A DNA stretch of 64,000 bases, taken from contig NZ_MVKX01000005.1 in NCBI RefSeq assembly GCF_002018365.1, positions 1 through 64,000 on the forward strand, in the 5' to 3' direction. Position numbers and translations under genes: made by a program. This document shows, piece by piece, positions 49,065 through 58,698 of the stretch. Below the pieces are notes generated by a model. It saw only the letters and a program-made list of their open reading frames with translations. It did not search any database and had not been told where the DNA came from. Origin of the DNA: Acinetobacter amyesii. GTDB taxonomy: Bacteria > Pseudomonadota > Gammaproteobacteria > Pseudomonadales > Moraxellaceae. The first letter of the stretch is position 1. Each line of letters begins with the position of its first letter.

Positions 49065-49694
49065 ATGATTGATTTCAAATTAAAACTTAAGCACATCTTA
49101 GCTTTTGCGTTATTAACTCTTGCCATTATGATCGCCAGTATCCAACCTTTAGAAATGGAAGCGTATATCCTCCATCAAATTGGCACTGCGTTTATGCTGA
49201 TCGTGCTGCTCGTTTTCCTTTATAAAATAGGGCTAAGTTTCGCAACTGTTTGCCTGTATCTTGGCTTTTTATTGATTCATGTCATCGGTGCCCATTATTT
49301 ATATTCTTATGTACCTTATTCTGAATGGACACAAACTCTATTCGGTTTCAACCTTGACCAAAGCATGGGATGGACGCGGAATATGTATGATCGGCTTGTA
49401 CATCTTGCCTATGGATTGCTGCTCTATCCGTTCTTTTATCGCATATTTCAAATCTGGCTACCGCAATTAAAAGCCGGAACACTCTTTTTATTGGTCGTAC
49501 AATTCGTCATGGCGACCAGTTTATTTTATGAATGGATCGAATGGCTGATTGCCATTGGCTTATCACCAGAAGAAGCTGAAAATTATAATGGGCAACAAGG
49601 TGATATTTGGGATGCGCATAAAGATATGCTGCTCGCAACACTCGGTGCGATGATCACTGGCGGCATTTTATATTTCAATCAGAAAAAATCTTAA
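49065..49694 (+). CDS. DUF2238/YjdF family inner-membrane protein
   Basis: 209 residues, about six membrane helices. YDRLVHLAYGLLLYPFFYRI near 109-128 and the C-terminal YNGQQGDIWDAHKDMLLATL near 174-193 are the family signature; the charged residues in both suggest a buried functional site. E. coli YjdF is a relative of unknown function. It has its own terminator. Confidence 0.85.
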   Translation: MIDFKLKLKHILAFALLTLAIMIASIQPLEMEAYILHQIGTAFMLIVLLVFLYKIGLSFATVCLYLGFLLIHVIGAHYLYSYVPYSEWTQTLFGFNLDQSMGWTRNMYDRLVHLAYGLLLYPFFYRIFQIWLPQLKAGTLFLLVVQFVMATSLFYEWIEWLIAIGLSPEEAENYNGQQGDIWDAHKDMLLATLGAMITGGILYFNQKKS

Positions 49695-49696
49695 AT

Positions 49697-49723
49697 AAAA
49701 AAGCACTCATCAGAGTGCTTTTT
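49697..49723. terminator. Bidirectional terminator, DUF2238 gene / Bap-like gene
   Basis: 11-bp stem AAAAAGCACTC/GAGTGCTTTTT with loop ATCA between convergent genes. Confidence 0.9.
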
Positions 49724-49755
49724 ATCGCTATATTCATGAATGGATGTATTAATTA

Positions 49756-51963
49756 TTAATAGAGTGGTAGCACATTTAAGGATTGATCTAACGGATCTAA
49801 TGTGCCCCATGCTGTTTGGAACGCTGCATTCGAAACTGCTGTCCCACCCGATACAGGATTGATAGACGCATTTAAATAAGATGAATCATCTGATATTACA
49901 TCAAGAGCATTGTTTGGCTCTTGATTGCTCAATAAGCTGTTCAAATCGATTTGATCATCAGAAATAAAAGAGCTTGTTTCATTTAAGCCAAAGCTCGAAA
50001 CACTGTGCTGCGCAAGTACATCAAACACACTATTATCATCTGTTAACATTGATGCCTGATCATGTAATTCAACCGAAGCCTGTTCTTCTGACATCAAGAA
50101 TAAACTCGCTTTGGCAACTGTCATCGCTTCAACGGTAAAATCAAATGCAGAGCTTTTGGCACTGGTATTTCCAGCCAGATCCGTTTGGGTAAAACTATAG
50201 CTATACTTACCTGCCGCTAAGTCAGATTCTGGTGTATACAACCATTTTCCACTGGTATCTGCTTTGACGGTTGCCACTGCGACTCCATTTTTATAAATGG
50301 TAATCGTGGCATTGGCCTCACCTTTGCCTTCAAAACTTGGGGTTGAATCTTGAGTGCTCTCCCCCTGTTTAATGGTGAGCTTTGTAGTCTCGCGATCATC
50401 ATACACAATCGTTAATGTCGGCGCGGATGGCGCAATGGTGTCCTTTGTCCCAATCACTTGCGTGCTCTTTGAGCTATTGCCAGCCGCATCTGTCGCAGTC
50501 ACTTGGACAACATTATTATCTGTTATTGCGCTGCTTAATTTCACCGTATAGCGACCATCGTCGCCTACAGTTGCAGTACCAAGCGTATTTCCTGCACTGT
50601 TTTTAATGGTAATTTTGGCACCTATTTCAGCGCTTCCTGACACCTCTGTACCATCTGTATTGATTGTTGCTGTTGGCGCGACGGGTGCCGTATTATCCGT
50701 TCCAGCACTGACATTTAAAGGTACCGATTGATTGCCTGCTGCATCAACCACAATAATGGTTGTCTTATTACTATCCGACAGTGCTGGGGACAATGTCAGT
50801 TTAAATTGACCATTGGCATCTACCGTAGTGGTAGCAATGACTTGTAAATTTGCATCTAAGATTTGAATGGTGCTATTGGCTTCGGCAGTACCAACCAGTT
50901 CAGTTCCGGCTTTATTCACTTCAATCTTCGGTTGATCAGGTCGAAGCGTATCTTTGCCCATCTCAACTGACTGCGCTTCAGATTTGTTGCCAGCTTTATC
51001 TTCTACGATAACTTTAGCCGTCTCACCCGCTTCTAAAGTATCACTTAATGTAATGGAGAAATTGCCATCACTTGCCGCCGTCACAGGCCCACCTAAAAGT
51101 GTTGTGCCATCTGCAGCATAAATATAAACTTTTGCACCCGCTTCGGCAGAACCTGAGACAAACTTACCGCTTTCATCCACTTGTGCATTTGCTGCGTCTG
51201 GTACAATCGTATCTTTACTACCCGTCAATATCGTCGATTGTGAACTATTTCCCGCCTTGTCTTTAGCGTACAAAATCACGCGATTGCCGTCTGTAATCGG
51301 GTCATCTAAAGTAATTTTATAGTTGCCATCAGCATCTGCTTTAGATTGACCAATCGTATTACCTTTCGCATCTACGATATAAACTGTTGCACCAGCTTCC
51401 GCCTTACCGGACACGACTTTTCCGTCACTATCAAAACTTCCAGTTGGCGTACTTGGCGCTGTTTTGTCATTGCTAGAGGATTTATCATCTTCTTTGTCAA
51501 ATGCCAATAGATATACAGCTTCTGCACCTAAGATCGCCAATCCTGCTTTAAGTAGTGATGGCGAACCATCATCTTCACTTGCAACTTCCGTAGCTTGAGC
51601 AGGTGTTGTCACCTGATTTAACTGTGTCGATGCAGATAAAGGCTGCGCAAATTCATTCACTGAACGATAGCTCACCGTTTTGCCATCGACATCCATTTCG
51701 ACTAGCTCAAATTGCTCTGGCCCACTATGTAAAACCAAAGAATTATCAGAGCCAAAGTCATCTGTATAAAAATGATCAATCACGATTTTTTGACCATTTT
51801 TCAGGGTAATCACACATTGATTTCCGACCCGATGGATCGACTGAATATCGGCTGGCTTGAGTTCTAACTGAATAACAGACGGTTGAGATATTTGTATTTT
51901 TGTGGCCTGAGTTTCTTTTAAAATCGTTTGATCTTTCTTTGATATCACGACAATTTTTGTCAT
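49756..51963 (-). CDS. BapA-prefix protein with five Ig-like repeats
   Basis: 735 residues. The first 110 match the prefix-like domain at the N terminus of BapA/Bap/LapF adhesins (TKIVVISKKDQT, QISQPSVIQL). A short hydrophobic stretch (SLLKAGLAILGAEAVYLLAF near 135-154) follows, then four Ig-like repeats of about 86 residues, each starting near a DTxxP motif and containing DAAGN or DKAGN, and a fifth longer one. The last 120 residues are Ser/Asp-rich and end LDPLDQSLNVLPLY. It is probably exported by type I secretion and involved in adhesion or biofilm, but it is small for the family and no secretion genes are adjacent. Confidence 0.78.
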   Translation of the reverse strand: MTKIVVISKKDQTILKETQATKIQISQPSVIQLELKPADIQSIHRVGNQCVITLKNGQKIVIDHFYTDDFGSDNSLVLHSGPEQFELVEMDVDGKTVSYRSVNEFAQPLSASTQLNQVTTPAQATEVASEDDGSPSLLKAGLAILGAEAVYLLAFDKEDDKSSSNDKTAPSTPTGSFDSDGKVVSGKAEAGATVYIVDAKGNTIGQSKADADGNYKITLDDPITDGNRVILYAKDKAGNSSQSTILTGSKDTIVPDAANAQVDESGKFVSGSAEAGAKVYIYAADGTTLLGGPVTAASDGNFSITLSDTLEAGETAKVIVEDKAGNKSEAQSVEMGKDTLRPDQPKIEVNKAGTELVGTAEANSTIQILDANLQVIATTTVDANGQFKLTLSPALSDSNKTTIIVVDAAGNQSVPLNVSAGTDNTAPVAPTATINTDGTEVSGSAEIGAKITIKNSAGNTLGTATVGDDGRYTVKLSSAITDNNVVQVTATDAAGNSSKSTQVIGTKDTIAPSAPTLTIVYDDRETTKLTIKQGESTQDSTPSFEGKGEANATITIYKNGVAVATVKADTSGKWLYTPESDLAAGKYSYSFTQTDLAGNTSAKSSAFDFTVEAMTVAKASLFLMSEEQASVELHDQASMLTDDNSVFDVLAQHSVSSFGLNETSSFISDDQIDLNSLLSNQEPNNALDVISDDSSYLNASINPVSGGTAVSNAAFQTAWGTLDPLDQSLNVLPLY

Positions 51964-52303
51964 TTCGCCCTCAGTGTTATTATGTAGTAAACATCTAATA
52001 AATAATTAGTTAAGTACCTTATCAAATTGGTGCTGAACAGACAAACCATTCTGGATGTTAATTCATCAGAATTATTTTTATTTAATTTTTCACCTTAAAT
52101 TCTACGCCAATAACAGCGGTTTCTATGGTTCTATCCATTATAATATTTTAGATTCAGCCAAGTTTGGATAATCAAAATTATCAAAGTATTTATAAATGAT
52201 TGCTGTTTATTAGCCGCGCTTGCTGCAATTTTCAAAGTAGCGTCATTTAGCATAAAAAAAAGCCCACCAAGGTGGGCTTTAAATACTTCATAACAAAAAA
52301 ATT
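51964..52303. other. Bap-like gene upstream region and sohB terminator
   Basis: 340 bases without a gene. On the minus strand a perfect TATAAT lies at 52137-52142, about 175 bases upstream of the Bap-like gene, with no convincing -35. The sohB terminator lies at 52254-52280. Otherwise AT-rich and featureless. Confidence 0.5.
52254..52280 (-). terminator. Terminator after sohB
   Basis: 10-bp stem AAAGCCCACC/GGTGGGCTTT with a two-base AA gap, followed by seven or more T on the minus strand. Confidence 0.88.
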
Positions 52304-53281
52304 TTAGAGTTTTGGATCACGCAACTGCACGAGACTCGAATTGGCTTTGCTCAATGACTCCATCACTTTAGACATGACTGCAGGAACCAATGAGTCCGCA
52401 ATTTGCGCTGCTTGTAAGCCTAACTTCTCACCAAGGGTTGGCTTTTTGCGGGTTTCAATCATATATACATCATGTTGTGGCATGAGACTTAACAGATATT
52501 CATCTGACGTTTGGAGCTTATCGACTAGATTAAGATCAATGGCATCTTGACCATACCAATGCTCACCAGTTGCAACTTTATCGACATTGAGCTGAGGACG
52601 GTATTTTTCAACAAAGTGTTTAAACAAGTTATGGGTTTGCTGTAACTCTTCTTCAAATTTGGCTTTACCTTCAGCCGTATTTTCACCAAACATCGTTACG
52701 GTACGTTTGAACTGACCCGCGGTATACAGTTCAAAATCGATATGTTTTTCTTTCAATAAACGGTTAAAGTTCGGCACTTGTGCAACCACACCAATCGAAC
52801 CCACCACAGCAAATGGTGCTGAAACGATTTCATTTGCAATGCAGGCCATCATATAGCCACCGCTTGCAGCAACTTTATCCACACAAATGGTTAAGTTAAA
52901 TCCAGCATCACGTAAACGTACCAATTGTGCAGCAGCTAGACCATAGCCATGCACCATCCCGCCCGGACTTTCTAAACGTAAAACTACGCGGTCGCGCCCA
53001 GCTTTTGCAGTCGCTAAAATCAGGGTAATTTCTTCACGTAGACTTGTCACCGCAGATGCAGCGGTATCACCATTAAAATCGATCACATAAATTTTTTGGT
53101 TATTCTTTTTACGTGCGCGCGCTTCTTTTGATAATTGTTGGCTTAGTTGCAGCAGCTCAAGTTTAGATGCAGTGGTTTGCGCAATTTTTTTTCGTTGTTC
53201 ATTAATACGTGCATTTAAGTGGCTTACACGAATTTCCGCAGGCAACTTGGGATTATGAAATAGCATAAAATTGAAACTCAT
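52304..53281 (-). CDS. sohB: S49 peptidase SohB, lacking the N-terminal membrane helix
   Basis: 325 residues. LESPGGMVHGYGLAAAQL near 103-120, VDKVAASGGYMMACIA and VGSIGVVAQVPNFNRLL are near-identical to E. coli SohB, an SppA-like protease. The nucleophile is Ser in ASGGY and the base Lys in GQFKRT. E. coli SohB (349) begins with a membrane helix before ELRVNNL; here the chain begins just before the equivalent EIRVSHL, and an in-frame TAA stands directly before the ATG, so no upstream extension is possible. It may be cytosolic. The ribosome site is weak. Confidence 0.88.
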   Translation of the reverse strand: MSFNFMLFHNPKLPAEIRVSHLNARINEQRKKIAQTTASKLELLQLSQQLSKEARARKKNNQKIYVIDFNGDTAASAVTSLREEITLILATAKAGRDRVVLRLESPGGMVHGYGLAAAQLVRLRDAGFNLTICVDKVAASGGYMMACIANEIVSAPFAVVGSIGVVAQVPNFNRLLKEKHIDFELYTAGQFKRTVTMFGENTAEGKAKFEEELQQTHNLFKHFVEKYRPQLNVDKVATGEHWYGQDAIDLNLVDKLQTSDEYLLSLMPQHDVYMIETRKKPTLGEKLGLQAAQIADSLVPAVMSKVMESLSKANSSLVQLRDPKL

Positions 53282-53416
53282 TTAATTCATATTTATGTTG
53301 TATAACATGTGGGTTGCATCACAAAAATTCAATCTATTTTTTGAAAATAATTCTCATTGAGCCAAATTGAGTATTTTATTTCTATCAAGACTTTTTGACC
53401 TAATTATTGACTTCAT

Positions 53417-53443
53417 AAAAAAAGAGCCTTTCGGCTCTTTTTT
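53417..53443 (-). terminator. Terminator after pstB (end of pst operon)
   Basis: 11-bp stem AAAAAAGAGCC/GGCTCTTTTTT with loop TTTC, only a few bases after the pstB stop. No phoU follows. Confidence 0.92.
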
Positions 53444-53455
53444 AGACAGACTAGA

Positions 53456-54379
53456 TTAGCCAAAACGACCAGTAATATAGGCTTCTGTAAGCTGATGATC
53501 CGGTTGGGTAAAGACTTTTTCAGTGGAATTCACTTCAATCAAATCTCCCAAATGGAAATAAGCAGTACGATCAGATACACGCGCTGCTTGCTGCATCGAG
53601 TGTGTCACAATCGCAATGGTATATTGCGCTGAAAGTTCAGTGATGAGTTCTTCTACTTTTGCTGTTGCAATCGGATCGAGTGCTGAACAGGGTTCATCCA
53701 TCAAAATCACTTCAGGACTGACTGCAATGGTTCGCGCAATACAAAGACGTTGCTGTTGACCACCTGAAAGCCCCGTACCCGGTTGGCTCAAACGATCTTT
53801 CACTTCATCCCAAAGCCCTGCTTTACGTAGGCTATTTTCAACAATTTCTTCCATGTCGTATTTGTCACGTGCCAATCCATGCAGTTTAGGACCATAAGCG
53901 ACATTGTCAAAAATTGACTTTGGGAATGGGTTCGGCTTTTGGAAAACCATACCCACTTGGGCACGAAGTAACACCACATCAAGATTTGGATCATAGATAT
54001 CTTGATTATCCATGAGCACTTGCCCTGTCACACGACAAGAATCAATCGTGTCATTCATACGGTTGAGCGTACGTAGAAACGTTGACTTACCACAACCAGA
54101 CGGTCCAATAAAAGCGATCACTTCATTTTCATAAATGTTCAGATCAATGCCTTTGATCGCTTCAGATTCGCCATAGTACACATGCACATCATTGGTACTG
54201 ATTTTCACATTGGTCGATTTCGCATCTTTTTTCGCGCTAGATTGCGTATCGAATTGTGACACAAACGCAGTATTTGTTTGCTTTTGGCTGCCCTGAGCAG
54301 AGGTAAATTGTGTTTGTTCTGGATTCACGGACTTATCCTGATCTAAGGAATTCTTTTCTGTTGTAACGATGCTATTCAT
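53456..54379 (-). CDS. pstB: Phosphate ABC transporter ATP-binding protein PstB
   Basis: 307 residues. Walker A is GPSGCGKST (92-100), the ABC signature LSGGQQQR lies near 205 and Walker B is [11 protein letters not shown]. The protein energises phosphate import by PstCA. About 58 extra residues, Gln/Ser/Asn-rich and low in complexity, precede the normal PstB start at [13 protein letters not shown]. coli PstB is 257 residues. It is 13 bases after pstA and last before the terminator. Confidence 0.96.
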   Translation of the reverse strand: MNSIVTTEKNSLDQDKSVNPEQTQFTSAQGSQKQTNTAFVSQFDTQSSAKKDAKSTNVKISTNDVHVYYGESEAIKGIDLNIYENEVIAFIGPSGCGKSTFLRTLNRMNDTIDSCRVTGQVLMDNQDIYDPNLDVVLLRAQVGMVFQKPNPFPKSIFDNVAYGPKLHGLARDKYDMEEIVENSLRKAGLWDEVKDRLSQPGTGLSGGQQQRLCIARTIAVSPEVILMDEPCSALDPIATAKVEELITELSAQYTIAIVTHSMQQAARVSDRTAYFHLGDLIEVNSTEKVFTQPDHQLTEAYITGRFG

Positions 54380-54392
54380 ATAATGCCCTCAA

Positions 54393-55784
54393 TTACCAGC
54401 GTACTTCAAATTTCTTACGTAACCAGATCGCTAAACTGTTTAAGCCGATCATGAGAGCAAGAAGTACAATGATTGCTGCTGCGGTACGCCCTTCAAAGAA
54501 GTTACGTAGTTCGTTACCTTGCCAAAGGAAAATTTGTACAGGTAATGCAGTGGATTGATCTAAAGGAGTGGCTGGTACACTTGCCACAAAGGCACTCATA
54601 CCAATCAATAATAATGGAGCAGTTTCACCTAGCGCTTGCGCAACACCAATAATGGCACCAGTTAAAATACCCGGTAATGCCAGTGGCAAGACATGGTGAA
54701 ATACAGTTTGTAAACGTGATGCACCCAAACCTAAAGCGGCTTGACGAATCGATGGCGGGACAGCTTTGAGTGAAGCACGTGTGGTAATAATGACTGTTGG
54801 AAGTGTCATCAAACTTAAGACCAAACCACCAACCACAGGTGCCGAAAGCGGCATATGCATCCAACCAATAAAGATCGCAGCACCAAGCAAACCAAAGACA
54901 ATCGAAGGAACTGCTGCTAGGTTGTTAATGTTGACTTCGACAACATCGGTAATCCAGTTTTTAGGTGCAAATTCTTCTAAGTAAATTGCGGATGCTACAC
55001 CGATTGGAATCGAAATAATGATCACGATCAGCATCATGAAGAGTGAACCCATAAACGCCCCTGCTAAACCTGAAGTTGCAGGTGAGCTACGAGAGTCTGG
55101 ATTTTTAAATATTTCAGTATTAAATGAGTTAGTAATCACACCGTCAGCTTTGAGTTTATCTGCGAGTTGGCGTACTTCTGGGCTCAATTGTTGCTGTTCA
55201 TCAGATAAACTACGGTCAATATTACCTGCTAACCAGACATCGACATTAGCATCTGCAAGGATTTTTAAATCTTGTTTTTGGCCAATCAATGATGGATCTG
55301 CCATAACCATGTCACGTAAGCGATAAGCTTCTGAACTGGTATATAAACTGTTGAGATCATCACGTTGAGAAGCAATCGCTGGATCTTTTGCAATGATCCC
55401 ATTCACGATCAATGCATCCCAATCCACCATGCCCATTTCAGTTTGCCAAGCAATATAACGCTCTTGGAACTGTGCAGGAGATTCACCTTCTTTTTGAACC
55501 GGTTTCGCTCCTACATTGACGATACTTGGATCAAAAAACACAGGCACCGTCATCGAGCTTTGCCAGAATGCTGGTAAGCCTTTGGCTAAAATACTGCCAA
55601 ACAATAGCACGACGAACAATAAGCCAGTCACTACTGCACTAAAGCCCAAGACACGGAAGGTATTTTCTTTACGGTGTCTTTTCGCCAATGAGTTTTCAAT
55701 GATTTTCTTACGTTTTTCACGAAGCTCTGCGGCTGCGTGCGGATCAAAGGTTTGATCCATATTTGATGTATTCGTCGTACTCAT
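54393..55784 (-). CDS. pstA: Phosphate ABC transporter permease PstA
   Basis: 463 residues against about 296 in E. coli. After the first helix (near 44-70) there is a periplasmic insert of about 150 residues before the conserved permease core (GLAGAFMGSLFMMLIVIIIS onward), which carries the EAA loop RQAALGLGASRLQT and five more helices. Such extended PstA proteins are also known in Pseudomonas. Its start overlaps pstC by four bases. Confidence 0.93.
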   Translation of the reverse strand: MSTTNTSNMDQTFDPHAAAELREKRKKIIENSLAKRHRKENTFRVLGFSAVVTGLLFVVLLFGSILAKGLPAFWQSSMTVPVFFDPSIVNVGAKPVQKEGESPAQFQERYIAWQTEMGMVDWDALIVNGIIAKDPAIASQRDDLNSLYTSSEAYRLRDMVMADPSLIGQKQDLKILADANVDVWLAGNIDRSLSDEQQQLSPEVRQLADKLKADGVITNSFNTEIFKNPDSRSSPATSGLAGAFMGSLFMMLIVIIISIPIGVASAIYLEEFAPKNWITDVVEVNINNLAAVPSIVFGLLGAAIFIGWMHMPLSAPVVGGLVLSLMTLPTVIITTRASLKAVPPSIRQAALGLGASRLQTVFHHVLPLALPGILTGAIIGVAQALGETAPLLLIGMSAFVASVPATPLDQSTALPVQIFLWQGNELRNFFEGRTAAAIIVLLALMIGLNSLAIWLRKKFEVRW

Positions 55785-57160
55785 TCGTATTGCTCACGGT
55801 ATTTACGCACAATGTACAGTGCAACAATATTCAGACCTAAAGTAATCACAAACAGTGTTAAACCGAGTGCAAAAGCAACCAATGCTTGAGGACTCGCAAA
55901 GTCTGTATCACCTGTTAATTGGTTTACGATGGTAATGGTGACGGTAGACACCGCTTCGAGTGGGTTGATATGCAGTAAAGGACTATTCCCTGCTGCAAGC
56001 ACCACAATCATGGTTTCACCAATCGCACGAGATGCTGCCAATAAGAATGCACCGATGATGCCCGGCAATGCGGCTGGAATCACTACTTGGCGAATGGTTT
56101 CTGATTTTGTCGCACCCAAACCGAGTGAACCGTCACGAAGCGCGCGAGGCACTTGGGTAATGATGTCGTCAGATAATGATGAAACGAATGGGATAATCAT
56201 AATCCCCATCACAAAACCTGCTGTTAAAGCACTGGTTGCATTAATATCGAGTCCGATATATGCGCCGAGCTGTTTTGCAAAGGGTCCAATAATCATTAAG
56301 GCAAATACACCGTAAACGATGGTTGGAATACCTGCGAGAACTTCAATGGCCGGTTTTGCCCAAGCACGGAAACTTGGCTTTGCATATTCAGCTAAGTAAA
56401 TCGCAATCATCAGACCAACTGGAACAGCAACCAATAGCGCAATTCCACTAACCATGAGTGTGCCCCAAAGGAGTGGCAGCAAACCATAACTACCTTCAGC
56501 ATTCCCTGATGTACTAAAACCGGGGTTCCATTCAGTGCCTAAGAAGAAATCTAGTGGACTGACAAAACTAAAGAAACGCATGGCTTCACTGAACATCGAC
56601 ATCACAATGCCAACTGTTGTCAGGATTGCGACACCCGAACACAGTGCCAATGCAATATTAATGACTTTTTCGACTTGGTTACGTGCACGATATTTTTCTG
56701 CGATGCGGCGTTTAGCCATGACTAAACCAATCAATGCCGCACAAATCACAACGGCCAATTTTGCATATGAGCCGATGTTTTCAATTTTCTTTAACTGTTC
56801 TGCTGCTGCAAGTTCATATGCAGCTGGTGTATCACTTACCCCAAAACCAGAAGCAATCGCTTGAACGCGGTCAACCATTACGCTCGTGCTTGCAGGATCT
56901 AAACTTAAACGAATATTTTCAGGGACATTATTTAAAATAACGTGTTGAAAAATACTCGGTTCAACCAAGTTCCAAACAATCAAGATTAGAAAAGCGGGAA
57001 TCCCACACCATAAAGCGACCAAAACACCATAATAGCCCGGTCGTGAATGCAACATTGCTGAGTTATTGCCTTTACCTGCAAGTTTGCGACTTTTAGTCAG
57101 TCCAACTTGATAAGCGATTGCAATAATTGCGAGCAACACACCAATAAGTAGCAGATTCAT
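55781..57160 (-). CDS. pstC: Phosphate ABC transporter permease PstC
   Basis: 459 residues against about 319 in E. coli. The additional region lies between the first two helices (about 70-130) and a cytoplasmic stretch (KRRIAEKYRARNQ). The core has the EAA loop RDGSLGLGATKSETIRQVV and six helices. GGAGATTAC precedes the ATG. It is separated from pstS by a strong hairpin and co-translated with pstA. Confidence 0.93.
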   Translation of the reverse strand: MNLLLIGVLLAIIAIAYQVGLTKSRKLAGKGNNSAMLHSRPGYYGVLVALWCGIPAFLILIVWNLVEPSIFQHVILNNVPENIRLSLDPASTSVMVDRVQAIASGFGVSDTPAAYELAAAEQLKKIENIGSYAKLAVVICAALIGLVMAKRRIAEKYRARNQVEKVINIALALCSGVAILTTVGIVMSMFSEAMRFFSFVSPLDFFLGTEWNPGFSTSGNAEGSYGLLPLLWGTLMVSGIALLVAVPVGLMIAIYLAEYAKPSFRAWAKPAIEVLAGIPTIVYGVFALMIIGPFAKQLGAYIGLDINATSALTAGFVMGIMIIPFVSSLSDDIITQVPRALRDGSLGLGATKSETIRQVVIPAALPGIIGAFLLAASRAIGETMIVVLAAGNSPLLHINPLEAVSTVTITIVNQLTGDTDFASPQALVAFALGLTLFVITLGLNIVALYIVRKYREQYE

Positions 57161-57209
57161 GTAATCTCCACTGTTTTTTCAAAAGCCCTTCTTGAAAAAA
57201 CTGTTTCTT

Positions 57210-57247
57210 TGCAAAAAGCCAATGGCAGGTCAATCCTGCCATTGGCT
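57210..57247 (-). terminator. Hairpin/terminator between pstS and pstC
   Basis: Perfect 13-bp stem AGCCAATGGCAGG (57217-57229) / CCTGCCATTGGCT (57235-57247) with a five-base loop, followed on the minus strand by TTTTTGC. It probably stops much of the transcription after pstS and stabilises its mRNA, giving more binding protein than permease. Confidence 0.85.
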
Positions 57248-57259
57248 GTTTCAATCCAA

Positions 57260-58288
57260 TTATTTAACTGCTTTACCAGCTTTAAAGTTTGCAAGAACTG
57301 CAGCGCGTTCTTTATCAGACATTGAAATTAAGCCTGCTTTTTCAAGCTTAGAACCTTTACCTGATACTTTTTTGCTTAGGAAGAATTCTGTGAACTCTTT
57401 TAAGCCTTTAATTGATTTTAAGTGCTCGCCTTTTACGTAGAAGAACAATGGACGAGATACTGGGTATGAACCATTTAAAATCGTCTTCTCAGAAGGTGCA
57501 ACGTTATTAACTGTTGCTACACGTAGTTTGTCACGGTTTTGGTCATAGAAACCTAGACCGAATACGCCTACCGCGTTAGGTGAAGTTTTTAAGCGTGCCA
57601 ATGTTTCTGTATAGTCGCCTGCGATTTCAATCACACGACCATCTTTACGGAATGTTGAACATGCTTTTTTCTGAGCATCTTTATCTAATTTTGCGAAAGC
57701 TTCATAAGTTTCACAGCCAGCATCGACCATTTTTTCTTGGAACACTTCACGTGTACCGTGGTTTGATGCAGGAATAACTAAAGTGATTGCTTCGTTTGGT
57801 AAAGTTGGGTCGATTTGATTCCAACGAGTGTATGGGTTTGGAACCAATTTACCTTTAGATGGTAGTTCTGCAGCGAGCGCAGCAAATACGTGCTGTGGGC
57901 GAAGTTTGAATGCCGCTTTTTTCGCATTTGAAGCAAATACGATACCGTCATATCCAACTTTAATTTCTAAGATTTGGTTAACGCCAGCTTTTTTACATGC
58001 AGCCAATTCAGTATCTTTAATTTTACGAGATGCGTTTGCAACGTCAATTGTGTTGTCGCCAACACCATTACAGAATTGTTTCAAACCACCTGAAGTACCG
58101 CCTGAACCTACGACAGGTGCTTTAAATTGTGGGAATGTATTACCAAACTCTTCTGCAACAATACTTGCATAAGGCAGTACAGTTGAAGAACCAGCAATTT
58201 GGATCGTGTCACGAGCTGCATTTGCAGTTGTAGCGACTGTTGCCCCAGTAGTGAGTACCATAGCAAGTGCGATATGATTTAAGCGCAT
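57260..58288 (-). CDS. pstS: Phosphate-binding protein PstS
   Basis: 342 residues from ATG 58288, chosen because AAGAGAG lies about six bases upstream; ATGs at 58294 and 58312 are possible. The signal peptide is RLNHIALAMVLTTGATVATT with cleavage at NAA or ANA. IQIAGSSTVLPYASIVAEEF at the mature start and GSGGTSGGLKQFCNG near 64-78 are the phosphate-binding loops. It is the first gene of pstSCAB, below a four-repeat PhoB site. Confidence 0.96.
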   Translation of the reverse strand: MRLNHIALAMVLTTGATVATTANAARDTIQIAGSSTVLPYASIVAEEFGNTFPQFKAPVVGSGGTSGGLKQFCNGVGDNTIDVANASRKIKDTELAACKKAGVNQILEIKVGYDGIVFASNAKKAAFKLRPQHVFAALAAELPSKGKLVPNPYTRWNQIDPTLPNEAITLVIPASNHGTREVFQEKMVDAGCETYEAFAKLDKDAQKKACSTFRKDGRVIEIAGDYTETLARLKTSPNAVGVFGLGFYDQNRDKLRVATVNNVAPSEKTILNGSYPVSRPLFFYVKGEHLKSIKGLKEFTEFFLSKKVSGKGSKLEKAGLISMSDKERAAVLANFKAGKAVK

Positions 58289-58312
58289 TCTCATCTCTCT
58301 TAATTGATGCAT

Positions 58313-58698
58313 TTATTGGAGTACGCCACTTTTGTTTTTAAAGTCTTGTACTTTTTCGATATCTGCATTTTGATTTTAGAGTATGACAGTTAGGTTACAT
58401 CTTTATGACGCTTTTATGATAATTGATGATTGCACATTGATTTAAATATAATTCTTTATTTTTCAACATGTAATGAAATTTATCAAAGTATTGGTCTTAG
58501 TTATTTCTACTTTGTTATTCGTAAGAATTCATGTCCTTGTCATATTTTGTCTTATTTTCTTTTTTCAAATTCCCCTCTTTTGCTGAATGACGCACATTTG
58601 CATGTTCGATTTTTTATTTCCTCGTATTCCAATAATTGAAATTTCATTACGTTTTTAGTTCGCTCAATATGCAAGTTTACATAAAAACAGAGCCTAAA
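58313..58698. other. Divergent region pstS / Rieske oxygenase
   Basis: 386 bases. It contains the PhoB-type repeats (58379-58422) on the pstS side. The Rieske side (58440-58690) is very AT-rich without a clear promoter pair or ribosome site. Confidence 0.6.
58379..58422 (-). promoter_or_regulatory. PhoB box, four consecutive 11-bp repeats
   Basis: On the minus strand the units read TTATCATAAAA, GCGTCATAAAG, ATGTAACCTAA and CTGTCATACTC, each close to the CTGTCATAAAT half-box bound by PhoB and in strict 11-bp phase. They lie about 90-135 bases upstream of pstS, so the operon should be induced by phosphate starvation. Confidence 0.8.

Noticed and set aside
58379..58698. PhoB control of the divergent Rieske oxygenase
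   Set aside because: The boxes are about 280 bases from its start and oriented toward pstS; no enzyme feature suggests a phosphate link.
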